From: a virus
Strand: one strand, 5' to 3'
Length of the DNA stretch: 29,365 bases
IMG/VR virus record: IMGVR_UViG_3300015360_000146
Location: 1-29,365 of that record
Shown here: positions 29,249 through 29,365 of the stretch, piece by piece
How the letters are laid out: the number at the start of each line of letters is the position of its first letter
Position numbering within the stretch: the first letter of the stretch is position 1
Notes under the pieces: generated by a model
The model's input: only the letters and a program-made list of their open reading frames with translations
Databases searched by the model: none
What the model was told of the DNA's origin: nothing
Translations under genes and position numbers: made by a program

Positions 29249-29365
29249 ATGAAGACTTGCTATCGTTGCAAAAGAGAATTGTTAGAAGATCAGTTTGGGA
29301 AGAACAAAAGCAAACCGGGCGGTTTGGCTGACGAGTGTAAAATCTGTAAAAGCGAGCTTTGTAAA
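29249..29365 (+). CDS. N-terminal part of a CxxC zinc-binding protein (cut by window end)
   Basis: The visible 39 residues are MKTCYRCKRELLEDQFGKNK followed by GLADECKICKSELCK. The pair CxxC...CxxC, with FGKNKSKPGGL between, matches the zinc-binding start of many phage HNH/recombination-endonuclease VII-type proteins. The start has an ideal GGAGGTGA and its own promoter. The active part would lie beyond the window, so the nuclease call is provisional. Confidence 0.65.
   Translation, partial: MKTCYRCKRELLEDQFGKNKSKPGGLADECKICKSELCK

Overview
The window looks like part of the genome of a large tailed double-stranded DNA phage (a T4-like or jumbo myovirus) that infects a Gram-negative bacterium. 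It is AT-rich and densely packed, with short gaps and stop/start overlaps. It carries a typical large-phage set: a zinc-binding gp32-like single-strand DNA-binding protein, a RecA/UvsX-type recombinase, a DnaQ-type exonuclease, a Hel308/Ski2-like helicase holding an intein, a dNMP kinase, thymidylate synthase, dihydrofolate reductase, thioredoxin, an HNH nuclease and a PrkA-type kinase. No terminase, capsid or tail-tube gene is visible. The Gram-negative host is inferred from a complete HldE-like ADP-heptose enzyme and several surface-sugar genes.

Layout. 1-260: the end of a gene, a structured non-coding segment and a strong terminator. 268-5523: a methyltransferase-like protein, two unknown proteins, the SSB and RecA genes (each closed by a terminator), and two small leftward genes. 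5580-8051: an amidoligase and small unknowns. 8119-16454: mostly rightward genes for exonuclease, intein-bearing helicase, glycosyltransferase, thioredoxin, dNMP kinase, a cupin and an FkbM methyltransferase, with one leftward Cys4 protein. 16481-20024: a fibre-like gene (N-terminal module, GGV repeats, beta-propeller), a decayed second copy, a TnsA-like nuclease with zinc fingers and a third free-standing copy of the module. 20026-22821: small proteins, some with an N-terminus like the capsid-targeting sequence of T4 internal proteins, an FmdB-type zinc ribbon, a leftward gene broken by an amber codon, and a probable glycosyltransferase. 23005-24457: thyA and folA with a repeat-containing leader. 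24551-26973: hldE, a tiny cysteine-rich exported peptide, an HNH nuclease and two more proteins with capsid-targeting-like N-termini. 27075-29365: prkA and the start of a zinc-binding protein.

How the parts fit. SSB, RecA, helicase and exonuclease form a replication and recombination set. dNMP kinase, ThyA, FolA and thioredoxin supply and reduce nucleotides. HldE, the cupin, two GT-A-like proteins and FkbM suggest glycan synthesis or modification. The most interesting items are: the exported 12-Cys peptide (25913-26080, minus); the capsid-targeting-like N-terminus shared by five unrelated small proteins; the three-copy module next to a degraded fibre duplicate; the small gene with an in-frame TAG whose end coincides with its own terminator; and a multi-hairpin RNA candidate at 124-219. 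All functions are read from sequence motifs without database searches.
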